Source: Candidatus Nanopelagicales bacterium
GTDB lineage: Bacteria; Actinomycetota; Actinomycetes; S36-B12
NCBI GenBank assembly: GCA_028687755.1
Contig: JAQTZL010000001.1
Location: 521,404 to 585,403, forward strand
DNA length: 64,000 nucleotides
Reading direction: 5' to 3'
Below, one piece after another: positions 28,143 through 36,100 of the stretch. Position 1 is the first letter of the stretch, and each line of letters begins with the position of its first letter. The notes under the pieces are model-generated. The model did no database searches. It had not been told where the DNA came from and saw only the letters and a program-made list of their open reading frames with translations. The position numbers were made by a program, and so were the translations under genes.

Positions 28143-29062
28143 GATCGCGACTGCTTCGCCTTCACAAAAGCTATTAATTCCTTCGCACGTGCAGCAAAGC
28201 TGTGCTTTTCCGCGATTTCGCTAGCGAACTTCAGACGCTCTTCTTGGTTTGGGAACGCAGACTCAACATCGCTGGCAATTGACGCAAGCTCTTCAACCGA
28301 AGAGTAGGTGCGCACATGATCACCAAAAACTTCTGCTAGCCCAAGGGCCGGATCAGAAATGATTCGTGTTCCAGTCGCTGCTGCATCAAAGAGTCTGTTC
28401 GAGAGGAATCCGGTATCAGCCATGAATTGATGATGATCATTGAGTACTACGTGCGCACTCGCATATGCAGAAGGGAGTTGATCGTTGGCAAGGAACTCAG
28501 CCTTGATTTGCGAAGCCGCAACGTATTCCTTCCAACCAACTCCATAAAGACTCAGCTCCAGGTTCGCTTCCATCGCATCTTTCACGATTGGTCGAAAGAC
28601 TCCACGTGTAGATCCCACGAACAGCACTTCATCGCCCGAGTCAGAAACACCTGCGCGCGGCGTGAACCGCGTTGGGTTAGTCGCCTGCAACAGCGGATGC
28701 ACATCAACAAAGTCAGGCTTCCAGTGATTACTCGCAGCAAAGACCACGTCGTAGCGGCTGGCCTCTTCTTCTGTGACCAATTCGGGGTGGGAAATCACCC
28801 AAAGAATCCAGATGGAATTCTTCTTGGAGCGGTTTGGCTTCACTTCCGTTAAACCGCGCAATACCACCACCACATCATCTTTTTCACGCTCGAGTGAATG
28901 GGCATTTTGACGCGATGTGGTGTGTGCATCCTGACCAAGTGTGCGTAAAGCATCAACAAGATCTCGAGCAAACCAAGTATCGCCCCACTGCTCTCCCGCT
29001 TTTCCACCTGGCGCAGAAGTCAGCACTGTCCAGCGCAGCTTGCGTCGCCCGAAGAGTTTCAT
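28139..29062 (-). CDS. CgeB-like GT-B glycosyltransferase
   Basis: 307 residues. The N-terminal part (RRKLRWTVLTSAPGGKAGEQWGD, quoted here only as residues 5-27 in general terms) looks like a donor-sensing Rossmann domain, and DVVFAASNHWKPDF follows. The C-terminal domain has SLYGVGWKEYV, HVVLNDHHQFMADTGFLSNRLFDAAATGT and the late YSSVEELASIASDVESAFP, as in CgeB/Glyco_trans_1_2 proteins. It probably adds a sugar to a surface polymer, substrate unknown. ATG 29062 is chosen because it overlaps the upstream stop by 4 bp; the longer frame to 29095 would overlap more. Confidence 0.75.
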   Translation of the reverse strand: MKLFGRRKLRWTVLTSAPGGKAGEQWGDTWFARDLVDALRTLGQDAHTTSRQNAHSLEREKDDVVVVLRGLTEVKPNRSKKNSIWILWVISHPELVTEEEASRYDVVFAASNHWKPDFVDVHPLLQATNPTRFTPRAGVSDSGDEVLFVGSTRGVFRPIVKDAMEANLELSLYGVGWKEYVAASQIKAEFLANDQLPSAYASAHVVLNDHHQFMADTGFLSNRLFDAAATGTRIISDPALGLAEVFGDHVRTYSSVEELASIASDVESAFPNQEERLKFASEIAEKHSFAARAKELIAFVKAKQSRS

Positions 29063-30069
29063 GACTTCACTCCGCGCAAGAAACCCAAGCCCCAAGCGCC
29101 GTGCATGGTGGCGTACACAACTGGCAATCGCACTGCAGCCGAGAAACTCAGCATCGTCGGGCTCACTGCTGAAATAGATGAAGCAAAGAGATTTGCGAAT
29201 GCGTAGCCAAGAGGCATGAGGAAACCGAACGATGCCAACCAGTCATTGCCCAGCATTACGCCGACAACTCCAGCAATAACACCAAGAATCACAAGTGACA
29301 CAGCAACGGGTGCAGCGAGGTAACGAAGTGAAAGTGTGTCTGGGTGTCGGCGAGCAACCTCACGCCGCCAACGTCCGTAATCGTGATACTGACGAGCCAA
29401 CGCCCGCACATTCGGACGTGGTCGGTATTCCACCTGCATCGTTGGGGTGAACCACACGATGCCACCGGTTTCACGAATACGCAGATTCATTTCCCAATCC
29501 TGTGCACGTTCCATACTGTTGTCGTAGCCCTGAACCCGCGCCAAGGCTTCAGCGCGAAAACATCCGAGATACACGGTTAACGCGGGGCCAGGTTCACCGC
29601 CAACATGGAAAGCAGCGCCACCTACCCCAAACTTCGAAGTCATCGCGCGTGCAACTGCACACTCAAAAGGCGTTGATCCCACTGCGGCCATGATTCCGCC
29701 GACATTGTCAGCACCTGTTTCTTGCAAGGTTGCAACACCTTGTGACACGTAGTCGCCGGGGATCATCGCGTGCCCGTCAACACGCACGACAACTTCGCCA
29801 GTGGACTGCGCAATTGCCGCATTCAGTGCGGCCGGAGTTTTGCCCGTTGGGTTTGCAACGACAAGCACATTTGCATGACGCGCAGCGAGCGCATCAGCGA
29901 CTTCCTGCGTGCGATCCTTAGATGGACCAACGGCCATCACTACTTCCAACTCACCTGCATAGTCCTGACGCAAAATCTGCTCAACAGCTTCATCAAGATG
30001 GCGCTCTTCATTGAGCACCGGCATGATCACGCTCACGCGTGGCAGCGGCGAAAGTGGTGCGTTGGTCAT
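29059..30069 (-). CDS. GT2 glycosyltransferase, ExoA-like, membrane-bound
   Basis: 336 residues. A GT-A domain (residues 10-230) starts RVSVIMPVLNEERHLDEA and has VVRVDGHAMIPGDYV (the DxH/DxD metal site) and ERAQDWEMNLRIRETGG, the ED-type catalytic region. Three to four transmembrane helices end the protein. This layout is that of succinoglycan ExoA-type enzymes that extend a lipid-linked oligosaccharide at the cytoplasmic face. It is coupled by ATGA overlaps on both sides to the same operon. Confidence 0.85.
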   Translation of the reverse strand: MTNAPLSPLPRVSVIMPVLNEERHLDEAVEQILRQDYAGELEVVMAVGPSKDRTQEVADALAARHANVLVVANPTGKTPAALNAAIAQSTGEVVVRVDGHAMIPGDYVSQGVATLQETGADNVGGIMAAVGSTPFECAVARAMTSKFGVGGAAFHVGGEPGPALTVYLGCFRAEALARVQGYDNSMERAQDWEMNLRIRETGGIVWFTPTMQVEYRPRPNVRALARQYHDYGRWRREVARRHPDTLSLRYLAAPVAVSLVILGVIAGVVGVMLGNDWLASFGFLMPLGYAFANLFASSISAVSPTMLSFSAAVRLPVVYATMHGAWGLGFLRGVKS

Positions 30070-31703
30070 GCACGCGTCCCGAAAACTTCGTGTTCGATAC
30101 GCCCTTCATAGGTGCGCACAGTTTTGGTGAGAAAATGCTCTTCATTGGGAGTTGCGGTGTGACCTTCTCCGCGGCGCTCGTAGAGGTAACCCAAGCCATG
30201 CGTGCGGTAGATGGCACCACCTATGCGCTCCACACTTTCAATCAACGCGCGGTCAACTGACTTAGCAACTGGGCGCCATCCGCCGAGTGCATCAAGATCA
30301 GCGCGTGAAATCAGCATCGTGCCGCCAGCTACAAATGGTGCGTACTTTTCAGCCGCGTACTCGGGGCGGAACGCAGTTTTATTCGCAGACTCAACATGAA
30401 TCCAGTCAAGCGCCTTGCCAACCAAGGTTGCGCCTGAATACATCCGAGCCAGAACGAGATCCCAAACATGCTCTGGTCCGTAGTAATCATCGTCATCCAT
30501 TTTGGTGATGAGCTGACCTTCTGCCTGCTGACTTAACTGCTGCAACGCTGTTCCAAATGGAACTTCGCCACTAATGCGAACAACTTTGAGGTTGTGGGCA
30601 ATCGGCGTAAAGCGTGATTCATCTACTTCAACGCCATGCAACCCCACGATGATCTGCAAGTTCGGGTAAGCCAAGCGAGCAAGCTGCGAAACAGCATGAT
30701 CAATGAATCGATCGCGATGCGTTGCAAGCACTACGGATACCGCTGGCCAAGCATCTAAAGCAGCGGCCGGTGAATAGGCGCGAAGCGCATGGCGGCGTGT
30801 GTGAACGGACTGAACTAGCCAATCCATGTCATCCGTAGGAAATCCGTCTGCACGGACCAGCAAGCCACATGCTTCAAGTTGTGCACGCCAACGCGCAGGC
30901 AGTTCCAACATCGTTTGCACACCAGCTAAACCGCGAAGCGCAACAACATCACTTTCAGAAAGGTCACCTTCTGTTTTCACCAGCACGCCGTTGCCTTCGA
31001 CAACAAGTGCGCCAGCCTGAACAGAACCAACACCAATGGGCCATGGGCCAATAGAACGGCGACCAATCGGGCGGTGTACGAGTGGGTTCACAAACACTTC
31101 GTGTTCGACACCATCAACGAGCCATGCTGGTCGATCTTCATCGATCACCACGGTTCGCACGCGGTCAATGGAATCAAGTGAAACTTGTGACGACGTCACC
31201 AAAGTGTCGCAGCGACGAAGATGCGCGTGTGCTTGCTCAGTGGGAGTGACAACATCGCTGAGATCGGCAACGAGTGAAGCCGCTTTCTGTGGCAAACCAG
31301 GGCCAAAGGTGAGCAGTGAAGCAAAGCCTGACGAGACCATCGGCTGCAGCACGCGAACTGCGGCTCCAACCAACAGCGCTGGGTCAGTTTTTTCGTGAGC
31401 AACAAGTTCCAGCAAGATGCCGTCGCCGTGACCATGAAGCCACAGGGACTTAATTCCAGAAAGCTTTGGCGCTCCGGTCCAACCCTTGGGTGGAGTCCAA
31501 GACTTCAAGCGCACATCAATACGGGTGATCTCCGGCCCGCCGACGATCATTACCGCCAGTTGGCTGAGGGAATCGACGTTGTCACCTTTGATCAGCCATG
31601 AGGTCGGCTTGATCTTGAGGATGATCCCCTCAGGAAGGCCAGGAACCGGGCCGCGTGCAATCTTCTTACTTTGGTCGCGCATTAGGGCTAGGGGATTACT
31701 CAC
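30066..31703 (-). CDS. Two-part GT2 glycosyltransferase with novel N-terminal region
   Basis: 545 residues. The C-terminal part (about 315-545) is a GT-A domain: WPAVSVVLATHRDRFIDHA, LITKMDDDDYYGPEH (acidic metal motif) and a late region around YERRGEGHTATPNEEHF. The first 310 residues have no motif I recognise; they include VVIDEDRPAWLVDGVEHEVFVN, given only as residues about 165-190. This part may be a second degenerate sugar-binding or glycosyltransferase-like domain. The start is GTG 31703, and the gene is first in the operon. It is divergent from ugd across 50 bp. Confidence 0.75.
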   Translation of the reverse strand: MSNPLALMRDQSKKIARGPVPGLPEGIILKIKPTSWLIKGDNVDSLSQLAVMIVGGPEITRIDVRLKSWTPPKGWTGAPKLSGIKSLWLHGHGDGILLELVAHEKTDPALLVGAAVRVLQPMVSSGFASLLTFGPGLPQKAASLVADLSDVVTPTEQAHAHLRRCDTLVTSSQVSLDSIDRVRTVVIDEDRPAWLVDGVEHEVFVNPLVHRPIGRRSIGPWPIGVGSVQAGALVVEGNGVLVKTEGDLSESDVVALRGLAGVQTMLELPARWRAQLEACGLLVRADGFPTDDMDWLVQSVHTRRHALRAYSPAAALDAWPAVSVVLATHRDRFIDHAVSQLARLAYPNLQIIVGLHGVEVDESRFTPIAHNLKVVRISGEVPFGTALQQLSQQAEGQLITKMDDDDYYGPEHVWDLVLARMYSGATLVGKALDWIHVESANKTAFRPEYAAEKYAPFVAGGTMLISRADLDALGGWRPVAKSVDRALIESVERIGGAIYRTHGLGYLYERRGEGHTATPNEEHFLTKTVRTYEGRIEHEVFGTRA

Positions 31704-31753
31704 ATGGGCCAGCGTAGAGGGGTAATGGGTGTCCGCGCCGGTAGCCTTGCGTC

Positions 31754-33073
31754 ATGACGTTGCGACTCTCAGTTATCGGCACCGGCTACCTCGGAGCCAC
31801 CCACGCAGCCTGCATGGCTGAACTTGGGTTTGAAGTGATTGGGATCGACGTCGACCCCAACAAGGTCGCCATCCTCCAAAGCGGCAAAGTCCCCTTTTAT
31901 GAGCCAGGGCTCGACGAGGTCCTTGAGCGCAATATCGCTGCTGGCCGTCTCCACTTCTCCACCTCAATCCAAGAAGCTGCCGAATTCGCCGATATTCACT
32001 TCATCTGTGTTGGCACCCCGCAACTTGCTGGAGCCCAGAAGGCAGACATGTCTCAGGTCTTCGGTTCTGTCGAGGCGCTTGCCCCCTATCTCAAGCCCAA
32101 TGCGCTCGTGGTGGGTAAGTCCACAGTTCCTGTCGGCACCGCGAACGAAATTGAAGAGCGCCTGAAGGCAACAGCAGCGACCGGTGTTGAGGTCGCTTGG
32201 AATCCAGAGTTCCTGCGTGAAGGTTTCGCAGTTGAAGACACCCTGCGCCCTGACCGCTTGGTGGTAGGCGTACGTAGCGAGCGCGCCGAAGATCTGCTTC
32301 GCGAGGTCTATGCACCTCTCCTTGAGATCAACACACCATTCCTCGTGACCGACTTCCCCACAGCTGAACTGGTCAAGGTTGCCGCCAACTCATTCTTGGC
32401 AACGAAAATCTCCTTCATCAATGCAATGGCAGAAGTGTGTGAAGCAGCAGGTGCTGATGTCACGCAACTTGCGCAAGCAATTGGCTACGACCCACGCATT
32501 GGTAATCGCTTCTTAGCCGCAGGCCTTGGCTTTGGTGGCGGATGTTTGCCGAAGGACATTCGTGCGTTTATGGCACGCGCCGGTGAGCTTGGTGCCGATG
32601 AAGCGTTGATGTTCCTTCGCGAGGTTGACCAGATCAACTTACGTCGTCGTGCTCACACTGTTGATCTTGCACGCAAGGTTCTTGACGGTGAATTTGTTGG
32701 TAAGTCAGTAACCGTGCTTGGCGCAACCTTCAAACCAAACAGTGATGACGTGCGTGACTCACCTTCCCTTGATATTGCCGTTGCTATCAGTAACGCAGGC
32801 GCCAAGGTGAAGGTCCACGATCCGAAGGGCTTGGAAAACGCAGCGCGCGTGTACCCAAACATGGTGTACGAACAAGATGTACTGAAAGCCCTTGATGGTG
32901 CTGATCTCATCATTCACGGCACTGAGTGGAATGAGTACCGCGAACTTGATCCAGTAGTTGTTGCAACGGTCGTGAATACCCGCCATGTGATCGATGGTCG
33001 CAACACCCTTGATCCACAAGCATGGCGCAACGCAGACTTCACCTACCGTGCACTTGGTCGACCAAACGCCTAA
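31754..33073 (+). CDS. ugd: UDP-glucose 6-dehydrogenase
   Basis: 439 residues, NAD-dependent, oxidising UDP-glucose to UDP-glucuronate in two steps. The N-terminal Rossmann motif is LSVIGTGYLGATHAACMAELG. STVPVGT and EFLREGFAVEDTLRPDRLVVG follow. The catalytic cysteine sits in GFGGGCLPKDIRAF at about residue 264, and GATFKPNSDDVRDSPSL is in the UDP-binding C-terminal domain. UDP-glucuronate would feed acidic sugar units made by the operon on the other strand. It is followed by the 33.1-33.8 kb repeat region, which may also serve as its transcription stop. Confidence 0.94.
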   Translation: MTLRLSVIGTGYLGATHAACMAELGFEVIGIDVDPNKVAILQSGKVPFYEPGLDEVLERNIAAGRLHFSTSIQEAAEFADIHFICVGTPQLAGAQKADMSQVFGSVEALAPYLKPNALVVGKSTVPVGTANEIEERLKATAATGVEVAWNPEFLREGFAVEDTLRPDRLVVGVRSERAEDLLREVYAPLLEINTPFLVTDFPTAELVKVAANSFLATKISFINAMAEVCEAAGADVTQLAQAIGYDPRIGNRFLAAGLGFGGGCLPKDIRAFMARAGELGADEALMFLREVDQINLRRRAHTVDLARKVLDGEFVGKSVTVLGATFKPNSDDVRDSPSLDIAVAISNAGAKVKVHDPKGLENAARVYPNMVYEQDVLKALDGADLIIHGTEWNEYRELDPVVVATVVNTRHVIDGRNTLDPQAWRNADFTYRALGRPNA

Positions 33074-33120
33074 GCACTTTTGATTACTGGGTTGGCGGGG
33101 AAAGACCCCGCCAACGCCGA

Positions 33121-33279
33121 TTAGTTCAAATGTTTCATCAACAATCTGAACCCCTCAACCACCACGATTCGCAAAAGAAAAACTAGTGCTCCACGCAATG
33201 CCAGTGCTACGCTCCCCTTGTTGAGGTGAGAGCGTTGGCGACTCAGGTTTCCTGAGTCGCTTTTCGCTTTTTTCACCAC
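33121..33279 (-). CDS. Candidate small hydrophobic peptide, copy 1 (type I toxin-like)
   Basis: A 52-residue ORF with basic N-terminus and a hydrophobic C-terminal stretch: SVALALRGALVFLLRIVV, then VEGFRLLMKHL. It could form one membrane helix. The start used is GTG 33279, the first of two adjacent GTG codons; GGAGG lies 8 bp upstream. Coding is supported by the comparison with copy 2: in the last 30 codons, codon differences are mostly synonymous (L, I, L, V and R codons, including a two-base CTT/TTG swap), while only two change the residue. I recognise no family. The toxin analogy comes from size, hydrophobicity and the antisense terminator. Confidence 0.45.
   Translation of the reverse strand: MVKKAKSDSGNLSRQRSHLNKGSVALALRGALVFLLRIVVVEGFRLLMKHLN
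33238..33273 (+). terminator. Intrinsic terminator inside repeat 1, antisense to the small ORF
   Basis: A perfect 10-bp stem GCGACTCAGG/CCTGAGTCGC with a TTT loop, followed by TTTTCGCTTTTTT, on the plus strand. Read on the other strand it is not followed by a T-run. It can end ugd read-through, or a short plus-strand RNA complementary to the small ORF's message. Confidence 0.85.
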
Positions 33280-33380
33280 ATCGGCCACCTCCGTTCCCCT
33301 TCGCCTAACAACTACTGTTGACGAAGACCGGGTGCACCACCGGGAAACGAAAGCGACAAACAAGAACAGCGTGCGCGTTC

Positions 33381-33409
33381 AGATTAAGAAAAAGTCCACG
33401 CTAAAACAA
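33381..33409 (-). promoter_or_regulatory. Putative promoter for small ORF copy 1
   Basis: On the minus strand: TTGTTT (33409-33404), 17-bp spacer, TAATCT (33386-33381). Transcription would begin near 33374 and leave a leader of about 95 bases before the GTG at 33279, a long untranslated leader as in many type I toxin messages. The pair is conserved in copy 2, although the spacer has two changes. Confidence 0.45.
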
Positions 33410-33469
33410 CGTGAATATTTGAAGCTGTGGACAACTGGGTTGGCGGGGAAAAGACCCCGCCAACGCCGA

Positions 33470-33628
33470 TTAGCCCAGATGTTTCATCAACAATCTGAAC
33501 CCCTCAACCACCACAATTCGCAACAAAAACACTAGTGCGCTTCGCAATGCCAGTGCTACGCTGTCCTTGTCTAGGGGAAAGCGTTTGCGACTCAGGTTTC
33601 CTGAGTCGCTTTTCGCTTTTTTCACCAC
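33470..33628 (-). CDS. Candidate small hydrophobic peptide, copy 2 (type I toxin-like)
   Basis: The 52-residue partner of the ORF at 33121-33279, in the same position of the second repeat: GGAGG, 8 bp, GTG GTG. The hydrophobic part reads SVALALRSALVFLLRIVV, with one change from copy 1, and the last residue differs. The hydrophilic middle is more divergent (five residue changes within about 10 codons). The ORF is 164 bp from the end of purE on the same strand. Read-through from purE cannot be excluded as its source of transcript. Confidence 0.45.
   Translation of the reverse strand: MVKKAKSDSGNLSRKRFPLDKDSVALALRSALVFLLRIVVVEGFRLLMKHLG
33587..33622 (+). terminator. Intrinsic terminator inside repeat 2, antisense to the small ORF
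   Basis: The same stem, loop and T-run as at 33238-33273, unchanged, 349 bp further on. Sequence just upstream of it differs between the copies, so if short antisense RNAs end here they would differ in their 5' parts and could be copy-specific. Confidence 0.85.
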
Positions 33629-33729
33629 ATCGGCCACCTCCGTTCCCCTTCGCCTAACAACTACTGTTGACGAAGACCGGGTGCACCACCGGGAAACGAA
33701 AGCGACAAACAAGAACAGCGTGCGCGTTC

Positions 33730-33758
33730 AGATTAAGAAAGAGTGCACGCTAAAACAA
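33730..33758 (-). promoter_or_regulatory. Putative promoter for small ORF copy 2
   Basis: On the minus strand: TTGTTT (33758-33753), 17-bp spacer, TAATCT (33735-33730). Both hexamers and the spacing are kept relative to copy 1 while the spacer carries two substitutions. It lies 35 bp beyond the purE stop codon. Confidence 0.45.
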
Positions 33759-33792
33759 CGTGAATATTTGAAGCTGTGGAAAACCTTGTGCG

Positions 33793-34284
33793 TTAGCGCT
33801 TGAGGTTTGCGCCTTTTGCTTTTGCTGCAGCATTGAGTTCGCTTTGAAACTCCACCATTGATTCAACAAGATCAGCATCTGCGATGCCGAGCATGCGCAC
33901 AGCAAGTAAACCTGCGTTACGCGCGTTACCAATAGCCACCGTTGCAACAGGAACACCTGCAGGCATTTGCACAATGGAAAGTAACGAATCCATGCCGTCA
34001 AGTGTTCCGACAGCAACAGGAACACCGATCACGGGGATTGGTGTGAGCGAAGCGAGCATGCCTGGAAGATGCGCGGCTCCGCCCGCTCCAGCGATGATCA
34101 CTTTGAGGCCACGCTCAACAGCGTTGTTGCCGTACTCCACCATTTCTAATGGCATGCGATGAGCTGAAAGCACGTTGACTTCATAAGCAATGTTGAACTC
34201 ATCGAGAGCGTCGGCGGCAGCCTGCATCGTTGGCCAGTCTGAATCACTGCCCATGCAGATACCTACTAATGGCTGCGTAGCCAT
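33793..34284 (-). CDS. purE: N5-carboxyaminoimidazole ribonucleotide mutase
   Basis: 163 residues, the usual length of class I PurE, which rearranges N5-CAIR to CAIR in purine synthesis. Motifs: [14 protein letters not shown] (residues 6-19), SAHRMPLEM with the catalytic His, and [17 protein letters not shown] 34284 is preceded by AAAGGAGACACC, an excellent ribosome-binding site; frames reaching 34371 are spurious. It follows purK by 10 bp on the same strand, and the two enzymes act in sequence. Confidence 0.95.
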   Translation of the reverse strand: MATQPLVGICMGSDSDWPTMQAAADALDEFNIAYEVNVLSAHRMPLEMVEYGNNAVERGLKVIIAGAGGAAHLPGMLASLTPIPVIGVPVAVGTLDGMDSLLSIVQMPAGVPVATVAIGNARNAGLLAVRMLGIADADLVESMVEFQSELNAAAKAKGANLKR

Positions 34285-34294
34285 GGTGTCTCCT

Positions 34295-35458
34295 TTATTC
34301 ATCGATGGTTCCTGAAAAATAGTCTGCTGCATGTCGGCCGCGAACCAATAATTCTTGCGCGTTGTCGCCAAGTAGCGTTACGTGTCCAACCTTGCGGCCT
34401 GGCTTTACTACCTTGCCGTAGAGATGCACTTTGAGTTCAGGATCGCGAGCAAACACATGGCGATAAGCGGAGTAGAGATTGCCAACCGTGCCACCGAGCA
34501 CATTTACCATCACTACTGCATCTGATCGAGTGCTTGGATCTCCAAGCGGCAGATCAAGTACAGCGCGCAAGTGATTTTCGAACTGACTTGTGACAGCACC
34601 TTCAATAGACCAATGGCCAGAGTTATGAGGGCGCATCGCAAGTTCATTCACCACGAGTGCATCACCGGTGTCAAAGAGTTCAACAGCGAGCATTCCCACG
34701 ACATCAAGTTCTTGCGCAATGCGCAATGCAATTTGTTGCGCTTCTAATGCAAGTTCGTCAGTGAGATCTGGTGCTGGCGCAATTACTTCGGCACAAATGC
34801 CATTGGTCTGCTTGGTTTGAACAACGGGATACGCCACAGCTTGACCATGGGGTGAACGCGCAACTTGTGCGGATAGTTCACGCACAAACGGAACGAATTG
34901 TTCCGCGAGCCAAAATGAATTCGCAGCAAGCGGGGTCGACATCACTTCAGTTGCTTGAGCGAGATCGTCGATCACCCACACGCCTTTGCCGTCGTACCCT
35001 CCGCGCGAGGCTTTGAGGACGACGGGCCAGGTGTTCGCTTCAGCGAACACCTGAACATCAAGTGGGCTTTCAACTTTGGCCCAGGCCGGGCAAGGGGCAC
35101 CCATCGCTGTGAGGGCTTGACGCATATGGATTTTGTCTTGCGCATGTGCAAGCGCACTTGCACTTGGTCGCACTTCAATCCCCTGTGCAGCGAGCTCTTC
35201 AAGAATGTCGGTCGGCACATGCTCATGATCGAAGGTGATGACATCGCAGCCTTGAGCAAAGGCCAGCACCGCTTCACGATCATCATGGGAACCGATGCGC
35301 ACATCGCGAACAACCTGGGCTGCCGGATCGGTATCTGTGGCGGAAAGGACTCGAAAACCGACACCTAGGGCAGTTGCGGCTTCGGCAGTCATTCGAGCCA
35401 GTTGCCCGCCACCGATCATGCCCACAATTGGGGCGCCGTCGAGTTGCTTCACTAGCAA
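34295..35458 (-). CDS. purK: 5-(carboxyamino)imidazole ribonucleotide synthase
   Basis: 387 residues, an ATP-grasp enzyme that converts AIR, bicarbonate and ATP to N5-CAIR, the substrate of PurE next door. N-terminal [20 protein letters not shown]-grasp loop [16 protein letters not shown], and metal-binding [18 protein letters not shown] are all present. The start codon is GTG (V at residue 3 region), and the divergent gtrA gene begins 59 bp away. Confidence 0.95.
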   Translation of the reverse strand: MLVKQLDGAPIVGMIGGGQLARMTAEAATALGVGFRVLSATDTDPAAQVVRDVRIGSHDDREAVLAFAQGCDVITFDHEHVPTDILEELAAQGIEVRPSASALAHAQDKIHMRQALTAMGAPCPAWAKVESPLDVQVFAEANTWPVVLKASRGGYDGKGVWVIDDLAQATEVMSTPLAANSFWLAEQFVPFVRELSAQVARSPHGQAVAYPVVQTKQTNGICAEVIAPAPDLTDELALEAQQIALRIAQELDVVGMLAVELFDTGDALVVNELAMRPHNSGHWSIEGAVTSQFENHLRAVLDLPLGDPSTRSDAVVMVNVLGGTVGNLYSAYRHVFARDPELKVHLYGKVVKPGRKVGHVTLLGDNAQELLVRGRHAADYFSGTIDE

Positions 35459-35517
35459 ACCCTAGCCCCTCACGAATCCCCCGAAAAATGCCGCTTGGCG
35501 TGACCTATGCTTCCCGA

Positions 35518-36051
35518 ATGCCAGAAACCACCTCTTCGAACGCTCTTGTTCGCGTGGTCCGTGGTTTTCAGGAGCAATTCGCGGCGCTCTTTCGTGAGGT
35601 AGCCAAATTCGGCGCCGTCGGCCTGGTCGCCCTCGTCGTCGATATCGGCTTGTTCAATCTTCTACGTTTCGCCGGTGGCCAAGGGCCAATGTTCGACCGA
35701 CCAATCAGTGCCAAGATCGTCAGTGTCGCCGTTGCCACGTTGGTGGCCTATTTCGGTAACCGTTACTGGACGTTCCGCCACCGTGGGCGCACACACATGA
35801 GCCGCGAGCTCTTGATGTTCTTTCTCCTCAATGGCGTTGGCATGCTGATTTCAGTCAGTTGCCTCTATCTTTCGCACTATGTACTGGGACTCACCAGCGC
35901 CCTTGCCGATAACTTGAGCGCAAACGTGATTGGCCTTGGACTTGGCACGTTGTTCCGCTTCTGGAGTTACCGCAAGTGGGTATTCCCGGCAGTTCCTGAT
36001 GATCCAGCGGATCAAGAACTCGCTGAGCGCGACGCGTCAACGTTGATCTAG
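35518..36051 (+). CDS. GtrA-family membrane protein
   Basis: 177 residues with four hydrophobic segments and the GtrA signatures KFGAVGLVALVVDIGLFNLL, AYFGNRYWTFRHRGR and FRFWSYRKWVF. GtrA proteins are proposed to flip polyprenyl-phosphate sugars or assist glycan assembly. ATG 35518 is chosen since the open frame further upstream overlaps purK antisense and lacks membrane or conserved sequence. The position beside purK is the same in mycobacteria (Rv3277 by recall), so it probably belongs to the conserved backbone rather than to the glycan island. Confidence 0.85.
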   Translation: MPETTSSNALVRVVRGFQEQFAALFREVAKFGAVGLVALVVDIGLFNLLRFAGGQGPMFDRPISAKIVSVAVATLVAYFGNRYWTFRHRGRTHMSRELLMFFLLNGVGMLISVSCLYLSHYVLGLTSALADNLSANVIGLGLGTLFRFWSYRKWVFPAVPDDPADQELAERDASTLI

Positions 36052-36064
36052 GGCTGTTCACACC

Positions 36065-36094
36065 TATTCAAAAGTGGTATCTGGCTGGTATCAT
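36065..36094 (+). promoter_or_regulatory. TA-module promoter with direct-repeat operator
   Basis: An extended -10 TGGTATCAT (TATCAT at 36089-36094) puts the transcript start at about 36101, the A of the antitoxin ATG, so the mRNA is probably leaderless. TGGTATC occurs twice (36075-36081 and 36086-36092), 11 bp apart, one helical turn, with the second overlapping the -10. This is the expected layout for an RHH repressor autoregulating its operon. The -35 is weak. Confidence 0.5.
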
Positions 36095-36100
36095 TACTAC

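Larger units (their letters stand above)
33086..33433. repeat. Tandem repeat unit 1 (348 bp)
   Basis: First of two head-to-tail copies separating ugd from purE. The unit starts at ACTGGG, followed by a 9-bp perfect hairpin TTGGCGGGG/CCCCGCCAA (33092-33114, 5-nt loop). It then carries the minus-strand small ORF (33121-33279), a plus-strand terminator (33238-33273), a long identical stretch and a minus-strand promoter-like pair (33381-33409). The copies are identical over about 140 bp between 33238 and 33389, but show clustered substitutions in 33121-33237. Confidence 0.95.
33434..33782. repeat. Tandem repeat unit 2 (349 bp)
   Basis: Second copy, offset by 349 bp from the first after a single-base insertion in the hairpin loop (TTGGCGGGG at 33440-33448, CCCCGCCAA at 33455-33463, 6-nt loop). 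It ends around 33782, 11 bp before the purE stop codon. There is no third hairpin, so the unit boundary is hairpin, ORF, promoter, repeated twice. No flanking target-site duplication or transposase is present. Confidence 0.95.

Noticed and set aside
33086-33114. GGCGGGG/CCCCGCC hairpin as an intrinsic terminator or integron attC site
   Set aside because: No T-run on either strand, and no integrase or R'/R'' core sites. It is kept only as part of the repeat.
33332-33535. Plus-strand ORF of 67 residues across the repeats, rich in Lys and Gln
   Set aside because: Its start has no ribosome-binding site, it runs across the repeat junction, and the two differences between copies in its frame both change the residue. 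The minus-strand frame explains the pattern better.
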